DNA of 64,000 nt. Origin: Pleomorphomonas sp. T1.2MG-36. GTDB lineage: Bacteria; Pseudomonadota; Alphaproteobacteria; Rhizobiales; Pleomorphomonadaceae. Position 1 is the stretch's first letter. Every line of letters begins with the position of its first letter. Below are positions 36,213-44,426 of the stretch, one piece after another. The translations under genes were made by a program, and so were the position numbers. The DNA lies in assembly GCF_950100655.1 (NCBI RefSeq), contig NZ_CATNLY010000045.1, forward strand, positions 124,001 to 188,000, read 5' to 3'. The notes beneath the pieces were generated by a model, which did no database searches, was not told the origin of the DNA, and was given only the letters and a program-made list of their open reading frames with translations.

Positions 36213-37070
36213 ATGAGTGTTCCGACGCGCCTGATCGATACCCATTTGCACCTCGTCTATCGAGGTGGCCTAACCTATCCCTGGCTGGGGAGCGAGCCGG
36301 TGCTCGCCGCGCACGATTGGACCTACGAGCTCTACGCCGCCGAGGCGCATCCGCTCGGCGTCACCGACTGCCTTCATATGGAAGTCGACGTCATCGAGGC
36401 CGATTTCGATCGCGAGACCGAGTTCATACGCGATCTCGCCAGCGATCCCGCTCGCCGCATCCGGGCCGGCATTTCCAACGCTCGGCCCGAACAGGCCGGG
36501 TTTGCCGACCGGATCGATCGGGCGCGCGCCGATCCGTTCATCCGAGGCTTCCGCCGGATCCTGCATGTCGTGCCGGATGACGTCTCCAGGGCGCCGATCT
36601 TTCGCGAGAATGTCGGCCGCCTCGCCGGCACCGGACTCACTTTCGATATCTGCGTGCGCTTCGATCAACTGGGTATAGCCGCCGAACTTGTCGATGCCTG
36701 CCCTGGCGTCACCTTCGTGCTTGATCATTGCGGTGGCGGTTCGGCCTCGCGGCCGGAGAGGTTTGCGGCCTGGAAAACGGCCCTCCTCGAGCTCGCGCGT
36801 CGCCCCGGCGTTGTCGCGAAGGTATCCGGCGTCATCGGAACGGTTGGCGAGGGGTGGACGGTGGACGATCTCAGGCCGGTGGTCGAGACGACCATCGAGG
36901 CGTTCGGGTGGGATCGGGTGGTCTGGGGAAGCGACTGGCCTTGGTCCGCGCAGCGCGCCTCGCTTTCCGACTGGATCGAAGCCACATACCGCCTTGTCGA
37001 AGGCGCCAGCGAAGCGGAACGGGAGAAGCTGTTTCACCGCAACGCTACCCGCACCTACGGGATAGGTTGA
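36213..37070 (+). CDS. Amidohydrolase-family protein (lactonase-like)
   Basis: A 285-residue TIM-barrel hydrolase of the COG3618 type. Metal-site motifs are RLIDTHLHLVYRGG near the N-terminus, FVLDHCGGG in the middle and VVWGSDWPWS near the end. The family includes L-fuconolactone and L-rhamnono-lactone hydrolases. It is divergent from the FAH-family gene and is followed by the cupin gene 47 bp later. It likely opens an aldonolactone made from the imported sugar; the substrate is inferred from context. Confidence 0.82.
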   Translation: MSVPTRLIDTHLHLVYRGGLTYPWLGSEPVLAAHDWTYELYAAEAHPLGVTDCLHMEVDVIEADFDRETEFIRDLASDPARRIRAGISNARPEQAGFADRIDRARADPFIRGFRRILHVVPDDVSRAPIFRENVGRLAGTGLTFDICVRFDQLGIAAELVDACPGVTFVLDHCGGGSASRPERFAAWKTALLELARRPGVVAKVSGVIGTVGEGWTVDDLRPVVETTIEAFGWDRVVWGSDWPWSAQRASLSDWIEATYRLVEGASEAEREKLFHRNATRTYGIG

Positions 37071-37117
37071 GGGAAGCCCAAAAGTCCGGCGGTTTGCCGG
37101 CAGAAGGGAGGCTCGCC

Positions 37118-37480
37118 ATGGAAGACGATGCATTGTTTCTCGGTTTCGATCTCACTGCGGTCGAGCCGGAGGATGGCGGCCCCGATCCCGACAAAATCAT
37201 CAAGGGCAATCCGAGGAGCCGGACCTGGCTCGTCGAGGAGCGCGATGCCGAAAAGCTTTACGCCGGTGTGTGGGAATCGACGCCCGGCGCCTGGCGCATC
37301 TCCTATGACGAGTGGGAATTCTGCTCCATCCTCTCCGGCGTCTCGATCGTGCACGAGACCGGCAAGGAAACTCCACGCATACTGAGAACGGGCGACAGTT
37401 TCATCCTGCGCCCAGGGTTCTCCGGCATCTGGGAGGTGGTGGAGACAACGCGCAAACTGTTCGTCATGCGCCTGCCCTGA
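37118..37480 (+). CDS. Cupin-domain protein
   Basis: A 120-residue cupin read from ATG 37118 (MEDDALFLGFDLTAVEP) after a GAAGGGAGG ribosome-binding site. It has KLYAGVWESTPGAW, WEFCSILSGVSIV and TGDSFILRPGFSGIWEV, typical of the DUF861-like 'cupin_3' group found beside amidohydrolases and sugar-acid enzymes. It probably shares an operon with the lactonase-like gene. A sugar epimerase or regulatory role is possible; not resolved. Confidence 0.8.
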   Translation: MEDDALFLGFDLTAVEPEDGGPDPDKIIKGNPRSRTWLVEERDAEKLYAGVWESTPGAWRISYDEWEFCSILSGVSIVHETGKETPRILRTGDSFILRPGFSGIWEVVETTRKLFVMRLP

Positions 37481-37569
37481 CTGGTCATGATGACCGACGG
37501 GCCCTGGAAATCTGTCAGATATCTCTGTCGGCAGGCCGGCGGGTAAGGCAAGACAACGGCGTTCGCGAC

Positions 37570-37603
37570 AAAAAAATCGGGCGGCGGCTGTGTGCCGCCG
37601 CCC
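37570..37603 (-). terminator. Intrinsic terminator of the cold-shock gene
   Basis: A 10-bp stem, GGGCGGCGGC/GCCGCCGCCC (37579-37603), with a short loop. The A-run at 37570-37576 gives a U-tract on the minus strand, 25 bp after the cold-shock gene stop. Confidence 0.85.
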
Positions 37604-37627
37604 GTGAACTATGGCTTTTCGTTGCGA

Positions 37628-38398
37628 TCAGTCGAGAAGGCTGATCTCGACCGCCTCGCGCCCCTTCGGGGTTTCGACGATCTTCATGGCAACGCGCTGG
37701 CCATCGGTCAGCGGTCCCATGCCGGCCGACTGCAGGACGGAAATATGGACGAACACGTCCTTGCCGCCATCCTCGCCGGCCACGAAGCCGAAGCCCTTCT
37801 CGGGGTTGAACCACTTGACGGTACCGTCGAGCGGTGTCGCCGAAGAGGTGTCGACCGACCGGCGCGGAGGACGCGGCGCACCAAACCCGCCACCGCCGAA
37901 GCCGCCGCGATCGCCACCGAAGCCGCCGCGGTCACCGCCGAAGCCGCCACGATCACCACCGAAGCCACCCGGACGCGGACCACGGTCGCCACCACCGAAG
38001 CCACCCGGACGCGGAGCACGCGGTGCCTGAGGCGTCGCTGTCGTTTCATCGACCTCGAGCACTTTGACAACCTGCTTGCCCTTGGCGCCCTGGGCCACCT
38101 GAACCTTCAGCGTCGCACCCGGCGGCACGCTGTCACGACCCACCGCCTGCAACTGGCCGATGTGCAGGAAGGCGTCGCCCGAACCGTCGGTAAGCGCGGT
38201 AAAGCCGAAACCCTTCTCAGGGTTGAACCAGGATACCGTCGCTTCTACCACCGGACCGGCCGGGGGGGCGCTGTCATACGGCGAAGGACCGCCGAAACTG
38301 CGCGCCGGCCGCTCGGGACGAATGTCGAACGACGGCATCATGTCGTCATCAAATCCGCCACGCCGCCGCGGCGGGCGGAAATCCTTACCCTTACCCAT
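37628..38398 (-). CDS. Double cold-shock-domain protein with RGG linker
   Basis: A 256-residue RNA/DNA-binding protein. The first cold-shock domain (about 50-115) has ATVSWFNPEKGFGF and DAFLHIGQL. The second (about 185-250) has GTVKWFNPEKGFGFV and DVFVHISVL. Both carry the RNP1/RNP2-type aromatic motifs. Between them is a Gly/Arg linker with repeated GGFGGDR units (about 130-175). The start is ATG 38398 (MGKGKDFRPP). Two-domain cold-shock proteins are common in alphaproteobacteria; the RGG-like linker is a notable addition suggesting RNA chaperone or condensate behaviour. A strong terminator follows. Confidence 0.92.
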   Translation of the reverse strand: MGKGKDFRPPRRRGGFDDDMMPSFDIRPERPARSFGGPSPYDSAPPAGPVVEATVSWFNPEKGFGFTALTDGSGDAFLHIGQLQAVGRDSVPPGATLKVQVAQGAKGKQVVKVLEVDETTATPQAPRAPRPGGFGGGDRGPRPGGFGGDRGGFGGDRGGFGGDRGGFGGGGFGAPRPPRRSVDTSSATPLDGTVKWFNPEKGFGFVAGEDGGKDVFVHISVLQSAGMGPLTDGQRVAMKIVETPKGREAVEISLLD

Positions 38399-38934
38399 TC
38401 TGTCTTCTCGTCTCCGCCAAAACATAGCTCCAGACCGATGCCCGCGGAGAGCTGCATCGAGCCAGTTTGTTTCTAGAGAGCTATTCCACCGCAGAATTCG
38501 TCTTCTTTACCCGGCACATCGCACCATCACCTAGGCAATGGTACGCCAGACCGCCCGCACTTCAGAACCGCTCCACCCCTAGTCTTACCACAGATGTTAG
38601 CGTTTCTGCTGCTTGAAAATCGCGCGGAGGGTGGTCAGCGGATCATTTTTTGCGTTTTTTTACGTGCTTGACGCACCCTGTGCGCCGACCAAAGGCGATG
38701 CCTGGAGCGAATCGCCGATGTCGCTGCCGTTCGGAGCGAAACGCGCAAGGAAGACAGAGCCGGTGCGGCCCGGCACCGGTCGGCCGAATCGTCTTGCCCG
38801 TCACTTCGTGTATTGACGCAAGATCAGAATGGTTCCAGACCCCATTCCAAAAAAGTCCTCACCCACCCTTGAAGGCGGCTTTGACCGGGGCCACTTCGGT
38901 ATCGTTGCTCGGAACACTCCGAAAGGGAAGAAAA
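38399..38934. other. Long 5' region of the cold-shock gene and spacer
   Basis: No gene called. The part next to the cold-shock start probably holds its promoter and a long leader, as is usual for this gene type. A T-rich patch lies at 38644-38661. Short plus-strand frames here lack motifs. Confidence 0.5.
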
Positions 38935-39333
38935 ATGAGAAGCTGCGTGATGAGACCCGGCTTTCATCCGCTATCCATCGCGGCGATGATCGTCGGTTTC
39001 GTGATCTTCTGGCCGATCGGCCTGGCAGTACTTGCCTATATACTTTGGGGGGATCGCATGCGCGCCCGCTGGAACGACTTTCGCCCGGATCTCGAACGTG
39101 CTGCCCGTCGGGCTGGCTTCGAACGGGGCGGTTTCCAACACTATCGCGCCGGATCGACCGGCAATACCGCCTTCGATTCCTATCGCGAGGCCGAACTGAA
39201 GCGGCTTGAGGAAGAACGCGCGGCCCTCGACCGGATGCGTGACGAGTTCGACGAGTTCCTGGCCAACCTGCGTCGTGCCAAGGATCAGGAAGAGTTCGAT
39301 CGCTTCAAGGCAGGCCGCAACCCGTCGGTTTGA
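38935..39333 (+). CDS. DUF2852-family membrane protein
   Basis: A 132-residue protein with one N-terminal membrane helix (PLSIAAMIVGFVIFWPIGLAVLAYIL), followed by WGDRMRARWNDF. The C-terminus is a long charged helix (KRLEEERAALDRMRDEFDEFLANLRRAKDQEEFDRF). This layout is the DUF2852 family, common in Hyphomicrobiales and of unknown function. A GGGAAG ribosome-binding site precedes ATG 38935. Confidence 0.88.
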   Translation: MRSCVMRPGFHPLSIAAMIVGFVIFWPIGLAVLAYILWGDRMRARWNDFRPDLERAARRAGFERGGFQHYRAGSTGNTAFDSYREAELKRLEEERAALDRMRDEFDEFLANLRRAKDQEEFDRFKAGRNPSV

Positions 39334-39419
39334 CTTAGGGCGCCTGAACCGGGTTCTCCTCCACGACCGGCAGGCCGACAAGCCTCCGTATCCCCGACCG
39401 GATGCGGAGGCTTTGTCAT

Positions 39420-40196
39420 ATGCGCCACCGCCCCTACACTCTCGACATGCCGATTCGTCTGCCCTTCCTGCAAACTTCCGAAAAGAAGCGCTCGGCGCCC
39501 GCCAGCTTTCCGATTCTGGCCGGCGACAGCATGGTCGAGGTGACCGTGCGGCGGAACGTCCGCGCCCGACGCTACACGCTGCGGCTCGACCGGCGCGGCG
39601 ACGGCGCGGTGGTGACCATTCCGCGTCGCGGCACGATCGCCGAGGCCAAGGCCTTCGTTGCACGACATGCCGATTGGATTGCCGAACGGCTCGCGGCCCG
39701 ACCCGAAATGGCCGAGGTGCCCGTCGCGGTGCCAATTCGCGGCGTTGTCCATCGGGTTGAGGCCCCGGGATCGCCGCGCGGCCGCATTCGCTTTCTCGCT
39801 CTTGAGGATGGCCCGACGGTTGAGGTGCCCGGCGAGGCGCCGCATGTTCGTCGCCGCCTCGTCGATCATCTGAAAAAGGAAGCGCGTGTCGATCTCGCTT
39901 CCGCCGTGGCACGGCACGCGGCAACGCTCGGCGTCCGACCGACGGCGATACGCCTCAAGGACACCACGTCCCGCTGGGGATCGGCGTCCGCGCGGGGCGT
40001 GCTCGCCTTTTCATGGCGCCTGATCATGGCCCCGCCGTTCGTCCTGGACTACGTGGCTGCCCATGAGGTCGCCCATCTCAAGGAAATGAACCATTCCGAC
40101 CGCTTCTGGACGATCTGCGAGCGCCTGTGCCCGGCCACGGAGGCGGCCAAGGACTGGCTGAAGAAGAACGGCGCCGGCCTGCACCGGCTGCCCTGA
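39420..40196 (+). CDS. YgjP-like zinc metallopeptidase (DUF45/SprT type)
   Basis: A 258-residue protein of the M48-related YgjP/DUF45 group. The zinc motif is VAAHEVAHLKEMNHSDRFW, with the HEVAH pair and the downstream His. The preceding TTSRWGSASARGVLAFSWRLI is also characteristic. The start ATG 39420 is chosen for its GGAGG ribosome-binding site about 10 bp upstream. Substrate and role unknown; the family is widespread and often near cell-envelope genes, as here beside a penicillin-binding protein. Confidence 0.88.
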   Translation: MRHRPYTLDMPIRLPFLQTSEKKRSAPASFPILAGDSMVEVTVRRNVRARRYTLRLDRRGDGAVVTIPRRGTIAEAKAFVARHADWIAERLAARPEMAEVPVAVPIRGVVHRVEAPGSPRGRIRFLALEDGPTVEVPGEAPHVRRRLVDHLKKEARVDLASAVARHAATLGVRPTAIRLKDTTSRWGSASARGVLAFSWRLIMAPPFVLDYVAAHEVAHLKEMNHSDRFWTICERLCPATEAAKDWLKKNGAGLHRLP

Positions 40197-40203
40197 TCTT
40201 TCG

Positions 40204-42420
40204 TCAGTTGCCGAACAGACGCTGGAGAAGTCCCTTCTCCGCCGGGCTCGCCTCGGTGACCGGAACGTTGAGCGGCGGTGCCGGCGTTGCTCCGGGCAAC
40301 TGCGGTCCCTGCATGGGCAAGCCGTCCGTTTCGGCGAAGCTGACGCCGACATTCGTCGGCGGTGGTACCAGTTCGACGCCGGGCAGCGGACGGGCCGGCA
40401 GGCCACGGGTGGCGTCGGTCATGAAGCGGTTCCACAGCAGCGCGGTCAACGCGCCGCCGGTCGCCTTCTTCGTCGGTGTGTTGTCGTCATTGCCGAGCCA
40501 GACGCCGGCGGTGAGCCCGTTGGTGTAGCCGATGAACCAGGCGTCGCGGAAATCCTGGCTGGTGCCTGTCTTGCCGGCCACTGGCCGGTCGGAAAGAAGC
40601 GCCTTCTGTCCTGTGCCGTCGGTGACGACTGTCGACATCATGCGGTTCATGGTGCCGACGGCGACCTCCGAGATCACCCGGCCCGGACCATCGCCCTGGC
40701 GGTGGAACAGCACCTTGCCGTCCTTGGTCCGGATGTCCTCGACGAGATAGGGAATGATGCCCCAGCCGCCGTTGGCGAAGGGCACGTAGGCAGCCGTGAT
40801 TTCGAGTGGCGTCACTTCGCCCGTGCCGAGAGCGATCGATGGATTGTCATGCAGCTGGCTGACGATGCCGACGCGCCGGGCGGTCTGCACCACATTGTCC
40901 GGCCCGAGCGTGGCGGTGAGGCGCGCGGCCACGGTGTTGAGCGAACGGGCGAGGGCCGTCGTCAGCGTCACCGGACCGAGGTACTCGTTCTCATAGTTCT
41001 TCGGCGACCAGCCGTTGATGGAGACCGGTTCGTCGACCACGATGGAATCGGGCGAGAAGCCATGTTCGATAGCGGTGAGATAGACGAAGGGCTTGAACGC
41101 CGAACCCGGCTGGCGCCTTGCTTCGATGGCCCGGTCGAACTGACTGGCCGCGTAGTCCTTGCCGCCCACCAGCGCCTTGACGGCGCCGTCGTTGTCGATG
41201 GCGACCAGGGCGCCCTGGCTTGCCTTGTACTTGACGCCCTCCTTGTCGAGTGTCGTGCGGACGGCATTTTCCGCCGCTGCCTGAAGGCGGGCGTCGATCG
41301 TGGTGGTTATCACGAGATCGGTGCGGTAGCGGGCGACGTAGCCGGGCAGGAGATCCATCACCCAGTCGGCGACGTAGTTGGCGGCCGATCCGTTTTTCGC
41401 AGGCAGGGACGGCGCCCCGACTGCGGTGGCCCGCGCCGCCTCGTCGCCGCTGACATAGCCTTGATCGACCATGGCGGCGAGCACCACCTTGGCGCGGTCG
41501 GCGGCGAGTTTGGGCGAGTTGGTCGGCGCGTAGCGCGATGGCGCCTTCAGGAGGCCGGCGATGGTGGCGGCCTCGGCAAGATTGACCTCGCGGGCCGACT
41601 TGCCGAAATAGCGTCGTGACGCCGCGTCGACGCCATAGGCGCCGGCCCCGAGATAGACGCGGTTGAGATACATCTCCAGGAGTTCGTCCTTGGAGAAGCG
41701 CCATTCCAGCCAGAGCGCCAGCACCGCCTCCTGCAGCTTGCGCTCCAGCGTGCGGTCGGGCTGCAGGAACAGGTTCTTGGCGAGCTGCTGGGTCAGCGTC
41801 GAGCCGCCCTGCACCACCGAGCCCGCGAAAAGGTTGGTGACCAGCGCGCGGGAGAGGCCGATCGGGTCGACGCCGAAATGGTGGTAGAAGCGGCGGTCTT
41901 CGATAGCCACTACCGCTTCGGGCAGGAAGGGCGACATGTCGGACAGCGACACCTCTTCGCCGCCCGTGTCGCCACGGTTGGCGATGATGGTGCCGGAAGC
42001 ATCGACGATTTCGACGTTGGGTGGTCGGGTCGGGACCTTCCAGTCGTCGATCTGCGGCATGGTGGCAACGGTGTAGCCGATGATTCCGGCGACGCCGATC
42101 AGCCCCCAGATGCAGAGCACCACGCCCCAATAGACGAGGCGACCGAGCAGACCCATGCCGGACCGTCGGTTTCGTCTCGACTGGCGCTTGGATGGCTTGC
42201 GGCGCGGTCGGCGTTCGGTCATCTCCGCCTCCTCGCCATCATCGTCGAAGCGGGGCTCCACCCGCTCGACTCGTCCCGCTCGGCCGCTGCGCGAGTTCGG
42301 CAGGCTCCTCGGGGGCGTAAAGCGGTCGCCGTCGCGCGCGGAAAAATCGCCGTCTTGGGAGGGCGCCTCGAAAGTCGGCTCCGCCCGCTCGCGTCGGATA
42401 TCCCGTCTGTCGCTCCGCAT
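40204..42420 (-). CDS. Class A penicillin-binding protein (PBP1A family)
   Basis: A 738-residue bifunctional peptidoglycan synthase. A basic cytoplasmic tail of about 90 residues is followed by one membrane helix (YWGVVLCIWGLIGVAGIIGY). The glycosyltransferase domain has VVAIEDRRFYHHFGVD with the catalytic Glu, and GGSTLTQQLAKNLFL. The transpeptidase domain has GSAFKPF (SxxK Ser), SLNT and KTGTSQDF. The C-terminal tail is Pro-rich. Start ATG 42420 (MRSDRRDIRRE) is chosen over one 33 bp upstream. It polymerises and cross-links the cell wall in the periplasm. Confidence 0.93.
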   Translation of the reverse strand: MRSDRRDIRRERAEPTFEAPSQDGDFSARDGDRFTPPRSLPNSRSGRAGRVERVEPRFDDDGEEAEMTERRPRRKPSKRQSRRNRRSGMGLLGRLVYWGVVLCIWGLIGVAGIIGYTVATMPQIDDWKVPTRPPNVEIVDASGTIIANRGDTGGEEVSLSDMSPFLPEAVVAIEDRRFYHHFGVDPIGLSRALVTNLFAGSVVQGGSTLTQQLAKNLFLQPDRTLERKLQEAVLALWLEWRFSKDELLEMYLNRVYLGAGAYGVDAASRRYFGKSAREVNLAEAATIAGLLKAPSRYAPTNSPKLAADRAKVVLAAMVDQGYVSGDEAARATAVGAPSLPAKNGSAANYVADWVMDLLPGYVARYRTDLVITTTIDARLQAAAENAVRTTLDKEGVKYKASQGALVAIDNDGAVKALVGGKDYAASQFDRAIEARRQPGSAFKPFVYLTAIEHGFSPDSIVVDEPVSINGWSPKNYENEYLGPVTLTTALARSLNTVAARLTATLGPDNVVQTARRVGIVSQLHDNPSIALGTGEVTPLEITAAYVPFANGGWGIIPYLVEDIRTKDGKVLFHRQGDGPGRVISEVAVGTMNRMMSTVVTDGTGQKALLSDRPVAGKTGTSQDFRDAWFIGYTNGLTAGVWLGNDDNTPTKKATGGALTALLWNRFMTDATRGLPARPLPGVELVPPPTNVGVSFAETDGLPMQGPQLPGATPAPPLNVPVTEASPAEKGLLQRLFGN

Positions 42421-42484
42421 CGTTCGCCGCCACTCCTGAGGTCTGGGCCACACGCCCGTGGAGCATCCGATTCACCCTAAATGA

Positions 42485-42641
42485 GGCGGTTTAAGGGGGC
42501 GTAAAGGATGAGGCCGCCTGGGCACGCGCCGTCGCGACTTCGGCGCCAAGCGGCGCCGCGCGAAGCGGAAGCCGAGGGCCGGAGGCCCGCCGGCGCTTGA
42601 GGGGCAAGAAAACCGGCGGTTTAAGGGGGCGTAAAGGATGA
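42485..42641. repeat. 27-bp direct repeats between the PBP and cob genes
   Basis: Two identical 27-bp copies at 42485-42511 and 42615-42641, each beginning GGCGGTTTAAGGGGGCG, 130 bp apart in the same orientation. They lie upstream of the riboswitch and could be a duplicated promoter segment or an intergenic repeat family. Confidence 0.8.
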
Positions 42642-42683
42642 CGGCGTGCCGCTTGGTTGACTTTGCCTCGCAACAAGCCGCAA

Positions 42684-42872
42684 ATGGTCAGGCGCGACGG
42701 TCCTTCCTCATGGAGGAGGGCGCAAGAGGGAACGCGGAATCGGGTGATCCCGAAAGCCGTGGCTGCCCCCGCAACTGTGAGCGGCGAGCCTGATGCCCCG
42801 TATGCCACTGATCTGAGATCGGGAAGGCTGCATCCGGCGACGAACCGCGAGCCAGGAGACCTGCCGCCGCGC
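42684..42872 (+). promoter_or_regulatory. Adenosylcobalamin riboswitch
   Basis: The leader of the cob operon shows the cobalamin riboswitch landmarks. These are GGAACGCGGAATCGGG (42729 onward), the B12 box core GCTGCCCCCGCAACTGTGA (42762-42780), GCCACTG followed by CGGGAAGGC, and the 3' element GCCAGGAGACCTGCC (42851-42865). The order and spacing fit the consensus. It lies 102 bp upstream of the first gene and should repress the operon when cobalamin is plentiful. Confidence 0.93.
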
Positions 42873-42973
42873 ACGGATGTCAAGACCGCCGGTGGGGCGG
42901 GGAAGGACCAGATCATGACGCATGCCCCGGCGGCTTCCGGCCGCCGTTTGTCGACGTTTACGGAGAGCCGGCC

Positions 42974-43339
42974 ATGACGGCTCATCCGATCACACTGCAT
43001 GTCTGTCTTGCCTGCCGCGCAGCGGGCGACGACGAGGCTTGCCGGGCCGGTGCCCGTCTCCACGCCACTCTTGCCGCTCGCCTCGAAGGACGGAGCGACA
43101 TCCGTCTTTCCGGTGTTGAGTGCCTCTCCGTCTGCAAACGGCCCGTTACCGTCGCCTTCGCCGCGCCGGACAGGTGGACCTATGTCGCTGCCGACGCCTC
43201 TGATCCTGACGAGGTGATCGCCGCCGCCGAGCGCTACGCGGCGAGCGACGATGGCCGCGTGCCATGGCGAGAGCGTCCGCCGCTTCTGAAGTCGGGCCTC
43301 GTCGCCCGCATCCCGCCACAGCCGGAGCCCAACCGATGA
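42974..43339 (+). CDS. DUF1636-family protein
   Basis: A 121-residue protein with two Cys pairs (VCLACRAAGDD and VECLSVCKRPV), giving a thioredoxin-like ferredoxin arrangement that may hold an iron-sulfur cluster or metal. DUF1636 proteins are regularly found next to cobW/cobN in alphaproteobacterial cobalamin operons, as here. It is the first gene after the riboswitch, and its stop overlaps the cobW start (ATGA). A role in metal handling for cobalt insertion is inferred from context. Confidence 0.85.
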   Translation: MTAHPITLHVCLACRAAGDDEACRAGARLHATLAARLEGRSDIRLSGVECLSVCKRPVTVAFAAPDRWTYVAADASDPDEVIAAAERYAASDDGRVPWRERPPLLKSGLVARIPPQPEPNR

Positions 43340-44364
43340 ACGCCCAGCCCAAGATCCCCGTCACCATCGTCACCGGCTTTCTCGGATCCGGCAAGACGAC
43401 GCTGATCCGCCATGTCATCGAGCGGGCCGGCGGTCGCCGCCTCGCGCTCATCGTCAACGAGTTCGGCGACGTCGGCGTCGATGGCGACATCCTCAAGGCC
43501 TGCGGTGCCGCCGATTGTCCGGAAGACGCTATCGTCGAGCTCGCCAATGGCTGCCTCTGCTGCACCGTCGCCGACGATTTCCTGCCGGCCATCGAGGCGT
43601 TGACCAAGGGCGCCCGCCGTCCGGACCATATCATCGTCGAGACCTCGGGCCTTGCGCTGCCCAAGCCGCTGATCAAGGCGTTCGACTGGCCCGACGTGCG
43701 CGCCCGCCTCACCGTCGACGGCGTGATCGCGGTGGTCGATGCCGCGGCCGTCGCCGCCGGCCGCTTCGCCGACGATCCGGAAGCGGTGCTTGCCCAGCGA
43801 CAGGACGATCCATCGGTCGATCACGACAACCCGCTCGAAGAGGTCTACGAGGACCAGCTTCTCGCGGCCGATCTAGTGGTCCTCAATAAGGCCGATCTTC
43901 TCACCGACGACGAACTGAGGCGCATCTCGGGCGACATAGCCGCGTCGTTGCCGAAGGCGGTCCGCGTCGTGCCGACCTCGGAGGGCGAGATTGCGCCGGA
44001 AATCCTGCTCGGGCTGGCTGCCGCCGCCGAGGACGATCTCTCCAGCCGGCCGAGCCATCACGATGGTCTCGGCGAACATGATCACGACGACTTCTCGACC
44101 TTCGCCGTCGAGATCGGCGCGGCCAGCGACCCGGACAGTCTGATCGCCCGACTGAAGGCGGTCGCCGAGGCGCACGACGTTCTGCGCATCAAGGGCTTCG
44201 TTGAAATTGCCGGCAAACCGATGCGCCTTCTGGTGCAGGGCGTCGGCGGCCGCTTCCGCCATGCCTTCGATCGGCCCTGGCCGGCCGGTCCGCGCCGCAG
44301 CGCGCTGGTGGTGATCGGCGAAAAGGACATCGACGAGGCAGCCATTCGCGCGGCTCTCGCCTGA
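43336..44364 (+). CDS. cobW: CobW GTPase (metal chaperone)
   Basis: A 342-residue G3E GTPase. P-loop TGFLGSGKTTLIRH, the metal-binding NGCLCCTVADD (CxCC), switch-like VETSGLALP and the specificity motif LNKADLLTDDE are all present. A His/Asp-rich segment (HHDGLGEHDHDDF) follows the GTPase domain, then the CobW C-terminal domain. The start ATG 43336 overlaps the previous stop. In this operon it most likely delivers cobalt to the CobN-containing chelatase. Confidence 0.94.
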   Translation: MNAQPKIPVTIVTGFLGSGKTTLIRHVIERAGGRRLALIVNEFGDVGVDGDILKACGAADCPEDAIVELANGCLCCTVADDFLPAIEALTKGARRPDHIIVETSGLALPKPLIKAFDWPDVRARLTVDGVIAVVDAAAVAAGRFADDPEAVLAQRQDDPSVDHDNPLEEVYEDQLLAADLVVLNKADLLTDDELRRISGDIAASLPKAVRVVPTSEGEIAPEILLGLAAAAEDDLSSRPSHHDGLGEHDHDDFSTFAVEIGAASDPDSLIARLKAVAEAHDVLRIKGFVEIAGKPMRLLVQGVGGRFRHAFDRPWPAGPRRSALVVIGEKDIDEAAIRAALA

Positions 44365-44426
44365 GCACCCGCCCGAAAAGTTGCAGACCTTTCGGATAAG
44401 CGGAAGAACGAAGCAAGGAGGCAGGC

